Assembly: GCA_964058805.1 (NCBI GenBank)
Contig: CAXKVV010000680.1
Coordinates: 1 to 39,512 of the forward strand
DNA: 39,512 bases
Reading direction: 5' to 3'
Source: Schoenoplectus triqueter
Taxonomy: Eukaryota > Streptophyta > Magnoliopsida > Poales > Cyperaceae
Shown: positions 14,475 through 27,778 of the stretch, one piece after another
Layout of the letters: every line of letters starts with the position of its first letter
Position numbering within the stretch: the first letter of the stretch is position 1
The notes under the pieces: generated by a model
Databases searched by the model: none
Told to the model about the DNA's origin: nothing
What the model saw: the letters and a program-made list of their open reading frames with translations, nothing else
Position numbers and translations under genes: made by a program

Positions 14475-15439
14475 ACCCGTCGCCCACGGTACCTCCGAAA
14501 ATGAGTCCGGGCGCCCCAAACGTAAAAACGGGACCCGACGACCTCGGCAGCGCCGAAAATGAGTCCGGGCGCGCAAAATATGAAAACTGGACCCGACGAC
14601 CTCGGCAACGCCCAAAACGTGTCCGGGCGCGCAAAACTCGAAAACGGGACAAGACGCCCTCGGTACCGCTGAAAACGAGTCCGGGCGAGCAAAACATGAA
14701 AACGGGACCCGACGCCCTCGGCACCGCCGTAAACGAGTCCGGGCGCGAAAAACTTGAAAACGGGAAAGGACGCCCTCGGTACCGCCGAAAATGAGTCTCG
14801 GCGCGCAAAACATGAAAACGGGACCCGACGACCTCGGCACCGCCGAAAACGAGTCCGGGCGCACAAAACATGAAAACGGGAAAGGACGCTCTCGGTAACG
14901 CCGAAAACGAGTCCGGGCGCGCAAAACAAGAAAACGGGACCCGACGACCTCGGCACCGCCGTAAACGAGTCCGGGCGCGCAAACCATGAAATCGGGACCC
15001 GTCGCCCACGGTTCCGCCGAAAACGAGTTCGGGCGCGCAAAACATGAAAACGGGACCCGTCGACCTCGGCACCGCCGTAAACGAGTCCGGGCGCGCAAAC
15101 CATGAATTCGGGACCCGTCGCCCACGGTTCCGCCGAAAACGAGTTCGGGCGCGCAAAACATGAAAACGGGACCCGTCGACCTCGGCACCGCCGTAAACGA
15201 GTCCGGGCGCGCAAAACATGAAATCGGGACCCGTCGCCCCCGGTACAGCCGAAAAGGAGTCCGGGCGCGCAAAACATGAAAATGGGACCCGACGACCTCG
15301 GCACCGCCGTAAACGAGTCCGGGCGTACAAAACATGAAATCGGGACCCGTCGTCCACGGTACCGCCGAAAACGAGTCCGGGCGCGCAAAACATGAACACG
15401 GGATAGGACGCCCTCGGCACCGCCGAAAACGTGTCCGGG
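14475..15439. repeat. Higher-order duplication B, copy 2
   Basis: Second copy of 13025-13873, longer by one extra pair of monomers (116 bp) at about 15090-15205. That pair repeats the AAACCATGAA unit followed by the CCCGTCGACC unit. After this insertion the offset becomes 1566 bp and stays there until similarity ends near 15440. Confidence 0.8.
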
Positions 15440-15663
15440 CGCGCAAAACATGAAAACGGGACCCGACGCCCACGGTACCGCCGAAAACAAGTCCGGGCGC
15501 GCAAAACTTCAAAACGGGAAAGGACGCCCTCGGTACGGCCAAAAACGAGTCCGGGTGCGCAAAACTTGAAAACGGGACCCGACGCCCACGGTACCGCCGA
15601 AAACAAGTCCGAGCGCGCAAAACATGTAAAAGGGACCCGACGCCCTCGGCACCGCCGTAAACG

Positions 15664-15725
15664 AGTCCGGGCGCGAAAATGAGTCTGGGCGCGCAAAACA
15701 TGAAAACGAGTCTGGGCGCCCTCGG
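15664..15725. repeat. Rearranged monomers (half-unit recombinants)
   Basis: The regular 58-bp spacing breaks here. After GTCCGGGCGCG the sequence goes straight into AAAATGAGTCTGGGCGCGC, then CATGAAAACGAGTCTGGGCG joins CCCTCGGTACCGCC. The breakpoints fall at the AAAACG(A/G)G motifs common to both halves of the monomer, as expected from misaligned exchange between the halves. Confidence 0.75.
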
Positions 15726-18496
15726 TACCGCCGAAAATGAGTCTGGGCGCGCAAAACATGAAAACGGGACCCGACGACCTCGGCACCGCCGAAAACGAGT
15801 CCGGGCGCACAAAACATGAAAACGGGACCCGACGACCTCGGCAACGCCCAAAACGTGTCCGGGCGCGCAAAACTCGAAAACGGGACAAGACGTCCTCGGT
15901 ACCGCCGAAAACGAGTCCGGGCGAGCAAAACATGAAAACGGGACCCGACGCCCTCGGCACCGCCGTAAACGAGTCCGGGCGCGTAAAACTTGAAAACGGG
16001 AAAGGACGCTCTCGGTAACGCCGAAAACGAGTCCGGGAGCGCAAAACATGAAAACGGGACCCGACGACCTCGGCACCGCCGTAAACGAGTCCGGGCGCGC
16101 AAAACATGAAATCGGGACGCGACGACCTCGGCACAGCTGTAAACGAGTACGGGCGCGCAAAACATGAAAACGGGACCCGACGACCTCGGCACCACCGTAA
16201 ACGAGTCCGGGCGCGCAAAACATGAAATCGGGACCCGTCGCCCACGGTACCGCCGAAAACGAGTCCGGGCGCCCCAAACATAAAAACAGGACCCGACGAC
16301 CTCGGCACCGCCGAAAACGAGTCCGGGCGCGCAAAACATGAAAACGGGACCCGACGACCTCGGCAACGCCCAAAACGTGTCCGGGCGCGCAAAACTCGAA
16401 AACGGGACAAGACGCCCTCAGTACCGCTGAAAACGAGTCCGGGCAAGCAAAACATGAAAACGGGACCCGACGCCCTCGGCACCGCCGTAAACGAGTCCGG
16501 GCGCGAAAAACTTGAAAACGGGGAAGGACGCCCTCGGTACCGCCGAAAATGAGTCTGGGCGCGCAAAACATGAAAACGGGACCCGACGACCTCGGCACCG
16601 CCGAAAACGAGTCCGGGCGCACAAAACATGAAAACGGGACCCGACGACCACGGCAACGCCCAAAACGTGTCCGGGCGCGCAAAACTCGAAAACGGGACAA
16701 GACGCCCTCGGTACCGCCGAAAACTAGTCCGGGCGAGCAAAACATGAAAACGAGACCCGACGCCCTGGGCACCGCCGTAAACGAGTCCGGGCACGCAAAA
16801 TTTGAAAACGGGAAAGGACGCTCTCGGCAACGCCGAAAACGAGTCCGGGCGCCCCAAACATGAAAACGGTACCCGACGACCTCGGCACCGCCGTAAACGA
16901 GTCCGGGCGCGCAAAACATGAAATCGGGACCCGTCACCCACGGTTCCGCCGAAAACGAGTTCGGCCGCGCAAAACATGAAAACGGGACCCGTCGACCTCG
17001 GCACCGCCGTAAATGAGTCCGGGCGCGCAAAACATGAAATCGGGACCCGTCGCCCACGGAACCGCCGAAAACGAGTCCGGGCGCGCAAAACATGAAAACG
17101 GGACCCGACGACCTCGGCACAGCCGTAAACGAGTCCGGGCGCGCAAAACATTAAAACGGGACCCGACGACCTCGGCACCGCTGTAAACGAGTCCGGGCGC
17201 GCAATACATGAAATCGGGACCCGTCGCCCACGGTACCGCCGAAAACGAGTCCGGGCGCCCCAAACATATAAACGGGACCTGACGAACTCGGCACCGCCGA
17301 AAACGATTTCGGGTGCGCAAAACATGAAAACGGGACCCGACGACCTCGGAAACACCCAAAACGTGTCCGGGCGCGCAAAACTTGAAAACGGGACAAGACG
17401 CCCACGGTACCGCCGTAAACGATTCCGGGCGCGAAAAACTTGAAAGCGGGAAAGGACGCCCTCGGTACCGCCGAAAATGAGTCTGGGCGCGCAAAACATG
17501 AAAACGCGACCCGTCGACCTCGGCACCGCCGAACACGAGTCCGGGCGGACAAAACATGAAAACGGGACAAGACGCCCTCGGTACCGCCGAAAACGAGTTC
17601 GGGCGAGCAAAACATGAAAACGGGACCCGACGCCCTCGGCACCGCCGTAAACGAGTCCGGGCGCGCAAAACTTAAAAACGGGACCCGACGCCCTCGGTAC
17701 CTACGAAAACGAGTCCGGGCGCGCAAAACATGAAAACGGGACCCGCCGACCTCGGCAACGCCCAAAACATGTCCGGGCGCGCAAAACTCGAAAACGGGAC
17801 AGTTCGCCCTCGGTACCGCTTGAAACGTGTCCGGGCACGCAACACTTGAAAACGGGACCCGACGCCCTCGGCACCGCCGTAAACGAGTCCGGGCGCGCAA
17901 AACTTGAAAACGGGAAAGGACGCTCTCGGTAACGCCGAAAACGAGTCTAGGCGCACAAAACTTGAAATTGGACCCGACGACCTCAGCACCGCCGTAAACG
18001 AGTCCGGGCGCGCAAAACATGAAAACGGGACCCGACACATTCGGCACCGTCGTAAACGAGTCCGGGCGCGCAAAACTTCAAAACGGGACCCGACGCCCTC
18101 GGTACCGTCGAAAACGATTCCGGGCGCGCAAAACATGAAATCGGGAGCCGACGCCCTCGTCACCGCCGTAAACGAGTCCGGGCGCGCAAAAATGGAAAAC
18201 GGGAAAGGACGCCCTCGGTAACGCCGAAAACGAGTCCGGGCGCGCAAAAGATGAAAACGGGACCCGACGAACTCGGCACCGCCGTAAACGAGTTCGGGCG
18301 CGCAAAACATGAAATTGGGACCCGTCGCTCATGGTACCGCCGAAAACGTGTCCGGGCGCGCACAACATGAAAACGGGACAGGACGCCCTCGGCACCGCCG
18401 AAAACGTGTCCAGGCGCGCAAAACATGAAAACGGGACCCGACGCCCATGGTACCGCCGAAAATAAGTCCGAGCGCGCAAAACATGTAAAAAGGACC

Positions 18497-20588
18497 CGAC
18501 GCCCTCGGTACCGCCGAAAATGAGTCCGGGCGTGCAAAACATGAAAACGGGACCCGACGACCTCGGCAACGCCCGAAACGTGTCCGGGCGCGCAAAACTC
18601 GAAAACGGGACAAGACGCCCTCAGTTCCGCCGAAAACGAGTCCGGGCGAGCAAAATATGAAAACGGGACCCGACGCCCTCGGCACCGCCGTAAACGAGTT
18701 CGGGCGCGCAAAACTTGAAAACGGCTCCCGACGCCCTCGGTACCGTCGAAAACGAGTCCGGGCGCGCAAAACATGAAAACGGGACCCGACGACCTCGGCA
18801 CCGCCCAAAACGTGTCCGGGCGCGCAAAACTTGAAAACGGGACCCGACGACCTCGGCACCGCCGTAAACGAGTCCGGGCGCGCAAAAAATGAAATCGCGA
18901 TCCGTCGCCCACGGTACCGCCGTAAAAGCTTTGGGCGCCCAAAACATGAAAACGGGACACGACGACCTCGGCAACGCCCAAAACGTGTCCGGGCGCGCAA
19001 AACTTGAAAACGGGACAAGACGCCCTCGGTACCGCCGAAAACGAGTCCGGGCGAGCAAAACATAAAAACGGGACCCGACGCCCTCGGCACCGCCGTAAAC
19101 GAGTCCGGGCGCGCAAAACTTGAAAACGGGACCCGACGCCCTCGCTACCGCCGAAAACGAGTCCGGGAGCGCAAAACATGAAAACAGGACCCGATGACCT
19201 CGGCACCGCCGAAAACGTGTTCGGGCGCGAAAAACTTGAAAACGGGAAAGGACGCCCTCGGGATCGCCGAAAACGAGTCCGGGCGCGCAAAACATGAAAA
19301 CGGGACCCGACGACCTCGGCAACGCCCAAAACGTGTCCGGGCGCGCAAAATTCGAAAACGGGACTAGACCCCCTCGGTACCGCCGAAAACGAGTCCGGGC
19401 GAGCAAAACATGAAAAAGGGACCTGACCCCCTCGGTACCTCCCAAAATGAGTCCGGGAGCGCAAAACATGTAAACGAGACCCGACGCCCTCGATACAGCT
19501 GAAAACGAGTCCGGGCGCGCAAAACATTAAAACAGGACCCGATGACCTCGGCACCGCCGAAAACGTGTCCGGGCGCGAAAAACTTGAAAACGGGAAAGGA
19601 CGCCCTCGGGACCGCCGAAAACGATTTCGGGCGCGCAAAACAGGAAAACGGGACCCGACGACCTCGGCAACGCCCAAAACGTGTCCGGGCGAGCAAAACA
19701 TGAAAAAGGGACCCGTCGCCCTCGGCACCGCCCAAAACGTGTCCGGGCGCGCAAACATTGAAAACGGGACAGGATGCCCTCGGTACCTCCCAAAACGAGT
19801 CCGGGAGCGCAAAACATGAAAATGGGATCCGACGACCTCGGCACCGCCAAAAACGAGTCCGGGCGCGCAAAACATGAAAACAGGACCCGACGACCTCGGC
19901 ACCGCCGAAAACATGTCCGGGCGCGAAAAACTTGAAAACGGCAAAGGACGCCCTCGGGACCGCAGAAAACGAGTCCGGGCGCGCAAAACATGAAAACAGG
20001 ACCCGACGACCTCGGCACCGCCGAAAAAACGAGTCCGGGCGCGCAAAACATGAAAACGAGACCCGACGACCTCGGCAACGCCCAAAACGTGTCCGGGCGC
20101 GCAAAACTCGAAAACGGGACAAGACGCCCTCGGCACCGCCGAAAACGAGTCCGGGCGAGCAAAACATGAAAACGGGACCCGACGCCCTCGGCACCGCCGT
20201 AAAAGAGTCCGGGCGCGCATAACTTCAAAACGGGACCCGACGCCCTCGGTACCGTCGAAAACGATTCTGGGCGCGCAAAACAAGAAAACGAGACCCGACG
20301 ACCTCCGCACCGCCCAAAACGTATCCGGGCGCGCAAAACATGAAATCGGGACTCGACGACCTCGGCACGGCCGTAAACGAGTCCGGGCGCGCAAAACATG
20401 AAAACGGGACCCGACGACCTCGGCACCACCGTAAACGAGTCCGGGCGCGGAAAACATGAAATCGGGACCCGTCGCCCACAGTACCGCCGAAAACGAGTCC
20501 GGGCGCCCCAAACATAAAAACGGGACCCGACGACCTCGGCACCGCCGAACACGAGTCCGGGCGCGCAAAACATGAAAACGGGACCCGA
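18497..20588. repeat. Dispersed duplication C, copy 1 (about 36 monomers)
   Basis: Matches 25803-27778 at an offset of 7306 bp (126 monomers minus 2 bp). Shared diagnostics include the GTAAAAGCTTTGGGC unit (about 18921 and 26227), the ACTAGACCCCCTCGG unit, the GCGCGCATAACTTC unit and the GGCACGGCCGTAAACG unit. Copy 1 has two more monomers than copy 2 around 19900-20010. Confidence 0.85.
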
Positions 20589-21581
20589 CGACCTCGGCAA
20601 CGCCCAAAACGTGTCCGGGCGCGCAAAACTCGAAAACGGGACAAGACGCCCTCGGTACCGCTGAAAACGAGTCCGGGCAAGCAAAACATGAAAACGGGAC
20701 CCGACGCCCTCGGCACCGCCGTAAACGAGTCCGGGCGCGAAAAACTTGAAAACGGGGAAGGACGCCCTCGGTACCGTCGAAAATGAGTCTGGGCGCGCAA
20801 AACATGAAAACGGGACCCGACGACCTCGGCACCGCCGAAAACGAGTCTGGGCGCGCAAAACATGAAAACGGGACCCGACGCTCTCGGTAACGCCGAAAAC
20901 GAGTCCGGGCGCGCAAAACATGAAAACGGGACTCGACGACCTCGGCACCGCCGTAAACGAGTCCGGGCGCTCAAAACATGAAATCGGGACCCGTAGCCCA
21001 CGGTTCCGCCGAAAACGAGTTCGGGCGCGCAAAACATGAAAACGGGACCCGTCGACCTCGGCACCGCCGAAAACGAGTTCGGGCGCGCAAAACATGAAAA
21101 TGGGACCCGTCGACCTCGGCACCGCCGTAAACGAGTCCGGGCGCGCAAAACATGAAATCGGGACCCGTCGCCCACGGTACCGCCGAAAACGAGTCCGGGC
21201 GCGCAAAACATGAAAACGGGACCCGACGCCCTCGGCACCGCCGTAAACGAGTCCGGGCGCGCAAAACATGAAATCGGGACCCGTCGCCCACGGTACCGCC
21301 GAAAACGAGTCCGGGCGCGCAAAACATGAAAACGGGACAGGACGCCGTCGGCACCGCCGAAAACGTGTCTGGGCGCGCAAAACATGAAAACGGGACCCGA
21401 CGCCCACGGTACCGCCGAAAACAAGTCCGGGCGCGCAAAACATGAAACCGGACCCGACGCCCTCGGTACCGCCGAAAATGAGTCCGGGCGCGCAAAACAT
21501 GAAAACGGGACCCGACGACCTCGGCACCGCCGAAATCGTGTCCGGGCGCGCAAAACTTCAAAACGGGAAAGGACGCCCTCG

Positions 21582-23494
21582 GTACCGCCAAAAACGAGTC
21601 CGGGTGCGCAAAACTTGAAAACGGGACTCGAAGACCTCGGCACAGCCTAAAACGTGTCCGGCCGTGCAAAACTTGAAATCGGGACCCGTCGACCTCGGCA
21701 CCGCCGAAAACGTGTCCGGGCACGCAAACCTTGAAAACGGGACAGGACGCCCTCGGCACCGCCGAAAACGTGTCCAGGCGTGCAAAACATGAAAACGGGA
21801 CCCGATGCCCACGGTACCGCCGAAAACAAGTCCGAGCGCGCAAAACATGTAAAAGGGACCCGACGCCCTCGGTACCGCCGAAAATGAGTCCGGAAGCACA
21901 AAACATGAAAACAGGACCCGACGACCTCGGCAACGCCCAAAACGTGTCCGGGCGTGCAAAACTCGAAAACGGGACAAGACGCCCTCGGTACCGTCGAAAA
22001 TGAGTCCGGGCGAGCAAAACAAGAAAACGGGACCCGACGCCCTCGGCACCGCCGTAAAAGAGTCCGGGCGCGCAAAACTTCAAAACGGGACCCGACGCCC
22101 TCGGTACCGTCGAAAACGATTCCGGGCGCGCAAAACATGAAAACGGGACCCGACGACCTCGGCACCGCCCAAAACGTGTCCGGGCGCGCAAAACATGAAA
22201 TCGGGACCCGACGCCCTCGGCACCGCCGTAAACGAGTCCGGGCGCGCAAAAATTGAAAACGGGAAAGGACGCCCTCGGTAACGCCGAAAACAAGTCCGGG
22301 CGCGCAAAAGATGAAAACGGGACCCGACGACCTCGGCACCGCCGTAAACGAGTCCGGGCACGCAAAACATGAAATCGAGACTCGTCGCTCTAGGTACCGC
22401 CGAAAACGTGTCCGGGCGCAGAAAACATGAAAACGGGACAGGACGCCCTCGGCACCGCCGAAAACGTGTCCGGGCGAGCAAAACATGAAAACGGGACCCG
22501 ACGCCCTCGGCACCGCCGTAAACGAGTCCGGGCGCGCAAAACTTCAAAACGGGACCAGACGACCTCGGCACCGCCGTAAACGAGTCCGGGCGCGCAAAAC
22601 ATGAAAACGGGACCCGACGACCTCGGCACCGCCCAAAACGTGTCCGGGCGCGCAAAACATGAAATCGGGACCCGACGCCCTCGGCACCGCCGTAAACGAG
22701 TCCGGGCGCGCAAAACTTAAAAACGGGACCCGACGCCCTCGGTACCTACGAAAACGAGTCCGGGCGCGCAAAACATGAAAACGGGACCCGCCGACCTCGG
22801 CAACGCCCAAAACGTGTCCGGGCGCGCAAAACTCGAAAACGAGACAGTACGCCATCGGTACCGCTTGAAACGTGTCCGGGCACGCAAAACAGGAAAACGG
22901 GACCCGACGCCCTCGGCACCGCCGTAAACGAGTCCGGGCGCGCAAAACTTGAAAACGGGAAAGGATGCTCTCGGTAACGCCGAAAACGAGTCTACGCGCG
23001 CAAAACTTGAAATTCGACCCGACGACCTCGGCACCGCCGTAAATGAGTCCGGGCGCGCAAAACATGATATCGGGACCCGTCGCCCACGGTTCCGCCGAAA
23101 ACGAGTTCGGGCGCGCAAAACATGAAAACGGGACCCGACAACCTCGGCACCGCTGTAAACGAGTCCGGGCGTGCAAAACATGAAAACGGGACCCGACGCC
23201 TTCGGTACCGTCGAAAACGATTTCGGGCGCGCAAAACATGAAATCTGGACCCGACGCCCTCGTCACCGCCGTAAACGAGTCCGGGCGCGCAAAAATGGAA
23301 AACGGGAAAGGACGCCCTCGGTAACGCCGAAAACGAGTCCGGGCGCGCAAAAGATGAAAACGGGACCCGACGAACTCGGCACCGCCGTAAACGAGTCCGG
23401 GCGCGCAAAACATGAAATCGGGACCCGTCGCTCATGGTACCGCCGAAAACGTGTCCGGGCGCGCAAAACATGAAAACGGGACAGGACGCCCTCG
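21582..23494. repeat. Higher-order duplication D, copy 1 (33 monomers)
   Basis: Tandem with 23495-25407 at a constant offset of 1913 bp (33 monomers minus 1 bp). Shared rare markers are GACTCGAAGACCTCGG, GTGTCCGGCCGTGC, GTCCGGAAGCACAAAAC, the CTCGTCGCTCTAGG unit, the CTCGGTACCTACG unit and the 56-57-bp TTGAAATTCGACCC unit. Few differences are visible between the two copies; one is GACGACCTCGGC against GACGACCGCGGC at about 22328 and 24241. Confidence 0.92.
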
Positions 23495-25407
23495 GCACCG
23501 CCAAAAACGAGTCCGGGTGCGCAAAACTTGAAAACGGGACTCGAAGACCTCGGCACAGCCTAAAACGTGTCCGGCCGTGCAAAACTTGAAATCGGGACCC
23601 GTCGACCTCGGCACCGCCGAAAACGTGTCCGGGCACGCAAACCTTGAAAACGGGACAGGACGCCCTCGGCACCGCCGAAAACGTGTCCAGGCGTGCAAAA
23701 CATGAAAACGGGACCCGACGCCCACGGTACCGCCGAAAACAAGTCCGAGCGCGCAAAACATGTAAAAGGGACCCGACGCCCTCGGTACCGCCGAAAATGA
23801 GTCCGGAAGCACAAAACATGAAAACAGGACCCGACGACCTCGGCAACGCCCAAAACGTGTCCGGGCGTGCAAAACTCGAAAACGGGACAAGACGCCCTCG
23901 GTACCGTCGAAAATGAGTCCGGGCGAGCAAAACAAGAAAACGGGACCCGACGCCCTCGGCACCGCCGTAAAAGAGTCCGGGCGCGCAAAACTTCAAAACG
24001 GGACCCGACGCCCTCGGTACCGTCGAAAACGATTCCGGGCGCGCAAAACATGAAAACGGGACCCGACGACCTCGGCACCGCCCAAAACGTGTCCGGGCGC
24101 GCAAAACATGAAATCGGGACCCGACGCCCTCGGCACCGCCGTAAACGAGTCCGGGCGCGCAAAAATTGAAAACGGGAAAGGACGCCCTCGGTAACGCCGA
24201 AAACAAGTCCGGGCGCGCAAAAGATGAAAACGGGACCCGACGACCGCGGCACCGCCGTAAACGAGTCCGGGCACGCAAAACATGAAATCGAGACTCGTCG
24301 CTCTAGGTACCGCCGAAAACGTGTCCGGGCGCAGAAAACATGAAAACGGGACAGGACGCCCTCGGCACCGCCGAAAACGTGTCCGGGCGAGCAAAACATG
24401 AAAACGGGACCCGACGCCCTCGGCACCGCCGTAAACGAGTCCGGGCGCGCAAAACTTCAAAACGGGACCAGACGACCTCGGCACCGCCGTAAACGAGTCC
24501 GGGCGCGCAAAACATGAAAACGGGACCCGACGACCTCGGCACCGCCCAAAACGTGTCCGGGCGCGCAAAACATGAAATCGGGACCCGACGCCCTCGGCAC
24601 CGCCGTAAACGAGTCCGGGCGCGCAAAACTTAAAAACGGGACCCGACGCCCTCGGTACCTACGAAAACGAGTCCGGGCGCGCAAAACATGAAAACGGGAC
24701 CCGCCGACCTCGGCAACGCCCAAAACGTGTCCGGGCGCGCAAAACTCGAAAACGAGACAGTACGCCATCGGTACCGCTTGAAACGTGTCCGGGCACGCAA
24801 AACAGGAAAACGGGACCCGACGCCCTCGGCACCGCCGTAAACGAGTCCGGGCGCGCAAAACTTGAAAACGGGAAAGGACGCTCTCGGTAACGCCGAAAAC
24901 GAGTCTACGCGCGCAAAACTTGAAATTCGACCCGACGACCTCGGCACCGCCGTAAATGAGTCCGGGCGCGCAAAACATGATATCGGGACCCGTCGCCCAC
25001 GGTTCCGCCGAAAACGAGTTCGGGCGCGCAAAACATGAAAACGGGACCCGACAACCTCGGCACCGCTGTAAACGAGTCCGGGCGTGCAAAACATGAAAAC
25101 GGGACCCGACGCCTTCGGTACCGTCGAAAACGATTTCGGGCGCGCAAAACATGAAATCTGGACCCGACGCCCTCGTCACCGCCGTAAACGAGTCCGGGCG
25201 CGCAAAAATGGAAAACGGGAAAGGACGCCCTCGGTAACGCCGAAAACGAGTCCGGGCGCGCAAAAGATGAAAACGGGACCCGACGAACTCGGCACCGCCG
25301 TAAACGAGTCCGGGCGCGCAAAACATGAAATCGGGACCCGTCGCTCATGGTACCGCCGAAAACGTGTCCGGGCGCGCAAAACATGAAAACGGGACAGGAC
25401 GCCCTCG
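23495..25407. repeat. Higher-order duplication D, copy 2 (33 monomers)
   Basis: Tandem copy of 21582-23494 and nearly identical to it by eye. The constant 1913-bp offset across the whole block means no monomer has been gained or lost since duplication, unlike pairs A, B and C. This suggests it is one of the youngest duplications here. Confidence 0.92.
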
Positions 25408-25522
25408 GCACCGCCGAAAACGTGTCCCGGCGCGCAAAACATGAAAACGGGACCCGACGCCCATGGTACCGCCGAAAACAAGTCAGGGCGCGCAAAACAT
25501 GTAAAAGGGACCCGACGCCCTC

Positions 25523-26260
25523 GGTACCGCCCAAAATGAGTCCGGGCGCGTAAAACATGAAAACGGGACCCGACGACCTCGGCACAGCCGAAATTGTGTA
25601 CGTGCGCGCAAAACTTCAAGACTGGAAAGGACGCCCTCGGTACCGTTAAAAACGAGTCCGGGTGCGCAAACCTTGAAAACAGGACAGGACGCCCTCGGCA
25701 CCGCCAAAAACGTGTCCCGGCGTGCAAAACATGAAAACGGGACCCGACGCCCACGGTACCGCCGAAAACAAGTCCGAGCTCGCAAAACATGTAAAAAGGA
25801 CCCGACGCCCTCGGTACCGCCGAAAATGAGTTCGGGTGCGCAAAACATGAAAACGGGACCCGACGACCTTGGCAACGCCCGAAACGTGTCCGGGCGCGCA
25901 AAACTCGAAAACGGGACAAGACGCCCTCAGTACCGCCGAAAACGAGTCCGGGCGAGCAAAATATGAAAACGGGACCCGACGCCCTCGGCACCGCCGTAAA
26001 CGAGTTCGGGCGCAAAAAACTTGAAAACGGCTCCCGACGCCCTCGGTACCGTCGAAAACGAGTCCGGGCGCGCAAAACATGAAAACGGGACCCGACGACC
26101 TCGGCACCGCCCAAAACGTGTCCGGGCGCGCAAAACTTGAAAACGGGACCCGACGACCTCGGCACCGCCGTAAACGAGTCCGGGCGCGCAAAAAATGAAA
26201 TCGCGATCCGTCGCCCACGGTACCGCCGTAAAAGCTTTGGGCTCCCAAAACATGAAAACG
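25523..26260. repeat. Dispersed duplication E, copy 1
   Basis: Matches 30049-30786 at an offset of 4526 bp (78 monomers plus 2 bp). Shared markers are the GTGTACGTGCGCGC unit, GGTACCGTTAAAAACG, CGTGTCCCGGCGTGC and CCGAGCTCGCAAAACATG. It overlaps the start of block C, so part of this sequence exists three times. Confidence 0.8.
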
Positions 26261-27778
26261 GGACACGACGACCTCGGCAACGCCCAAAACGTGTCCGGGC
26301 GCGCAAAACTTGCAAACGGGACAAGACGCCCTCGGTACCGCCGAAAACGAGTCCGGGCGAGCAAAACATAAAAACGGGACCCGACGCCCTCGGCACCGCC
26401 GTAAACGAGTCCGGGCGCGCAAAACTTGAAAACGGGACCCGACGCCCTCGCTACCGCCGAAAACGAGTCCGGGAGCGCAAAACATGAAAACAGGACCCGA
26501 TGACCTCGGCACCGCCGAAAACGTGTCCGGGCGCGAAAAACTTGAAAACGGGAAAGGACGCCCTCGGGATCGCCGAAAACGAGTCCGGGCGCGCAAAACA
26601 TGAAAACGGGACCCGACGACCTCGGCAACGCCCAAAACGTGTCCGGGCGCGCAAAATTCGAAAACGGGACTAGACCCCCTCGGTACCGCCGAAAATGAGT
26701 CCGGGCGAGCAAAACATGAAAAAGGGACCTGACCCCCTCGGTACCTCCCAAAATGAGTCCGGGAGCGCAAAACATGTAAACGAGACCCGACGCCCTCGAT
26801 ACAGCTGAAAACGAGTCCGGGCGCGCAAAACATTAAAACAGGACCCGATGACCTCGGCACCGCCGAAAACGTGTCCGGGCGCGAAAAACTTGAAAACGGG
26901 AAAGGACGCCCTCGGGAACGCCGAAAACGATTTCGGGCGCGCAAAACAGGAATACGGGACCCGACGACCTCGGCAACGCCCAAAACGTGTCCGGGCGAGC
27001 AAAACATGAAAAAGGGACCCGTCGCCCTCGGCACCGCCCAAAACGTGTCCGGGCGCGCAAACATTGAAAACGGGACAGGATGCCCTCGGTACCTCCCAAA
27101 ACGAGTCCGGGAGCGCAAAACATGAAAATGGGATCCGACGACCTCGGCACCGCCAAAAACGAGTCCGGGCGCGCAAAACATGAAAACAGGACCCGACGAC
27201 CTCGGCACCGCCGAAAAAATGAGTCCGGGCGCGCAAAACATGAAAACGAGACCCGACGACCTCGGCAACGCCCAAAACGTGTCCGGGCGCGCAAAACTCG
27301 AAAACGGGACAAGACGCCCTCGGCACCGCCGAAAACGAGTCCGGGCGAGCAAAACATGAAAACGGGACCAGACGCCCTCGGCACCGCCGTAAAAGAGTCC
27401 GGGCGCGCATAACTTCAAAACGGGACCCGACGCCCTCGGTACCGTCGAAAACGATTCTGGGCGCGCAAAACAAGAAAACGGGACCCGACGACCTCCGCAC
27501 CGCCCAAAACGTATCCGGGCGCGCACAACATGAAATCGGGACTCGACGACCTCGGCACGGCCGTAAACGAGTCCGGGCGCGCAAAACATGAAAACGGGAC
27601 CCGACGACCTCGGCACCACCGTAAACGAGTCCGGGCGCGGAAAACATGAAATCGGGACCCGTCGCCCACAGTACCGCCGAAAACGAGTCCGGGCGCCCCA
27701 AACATAAAAACGGGACCCGACGACCTCGGCACCGCCGAACACGAGTCCGGGCGCGCAAAACATGAAAACGGGACCCGA
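25803..27778. repeat. Dispersed duplication C, copy 2 (about 34 monomers)
   Basis: Copy of 18497-20588, lacking 116 bp (two monomers) near 27210, after which the offset falls from 7306 to 7190 bp. It begins shortly after duplication D copy 2 and ends at a junction into D-type sequence at about 27779, so the array is a mosaic of blocks. Confidence 0.85.

Noticed and set aside
11992..17610. Long - strand ORF (1872 codons) and similar ORFs across the array as protein genes
   Set aside because: Stop-free in all three - strand frames, the unit length is not a multiple of 3, indels switch frames freely, and no domain is recognisable. It is a product of T-poor repeat composition.
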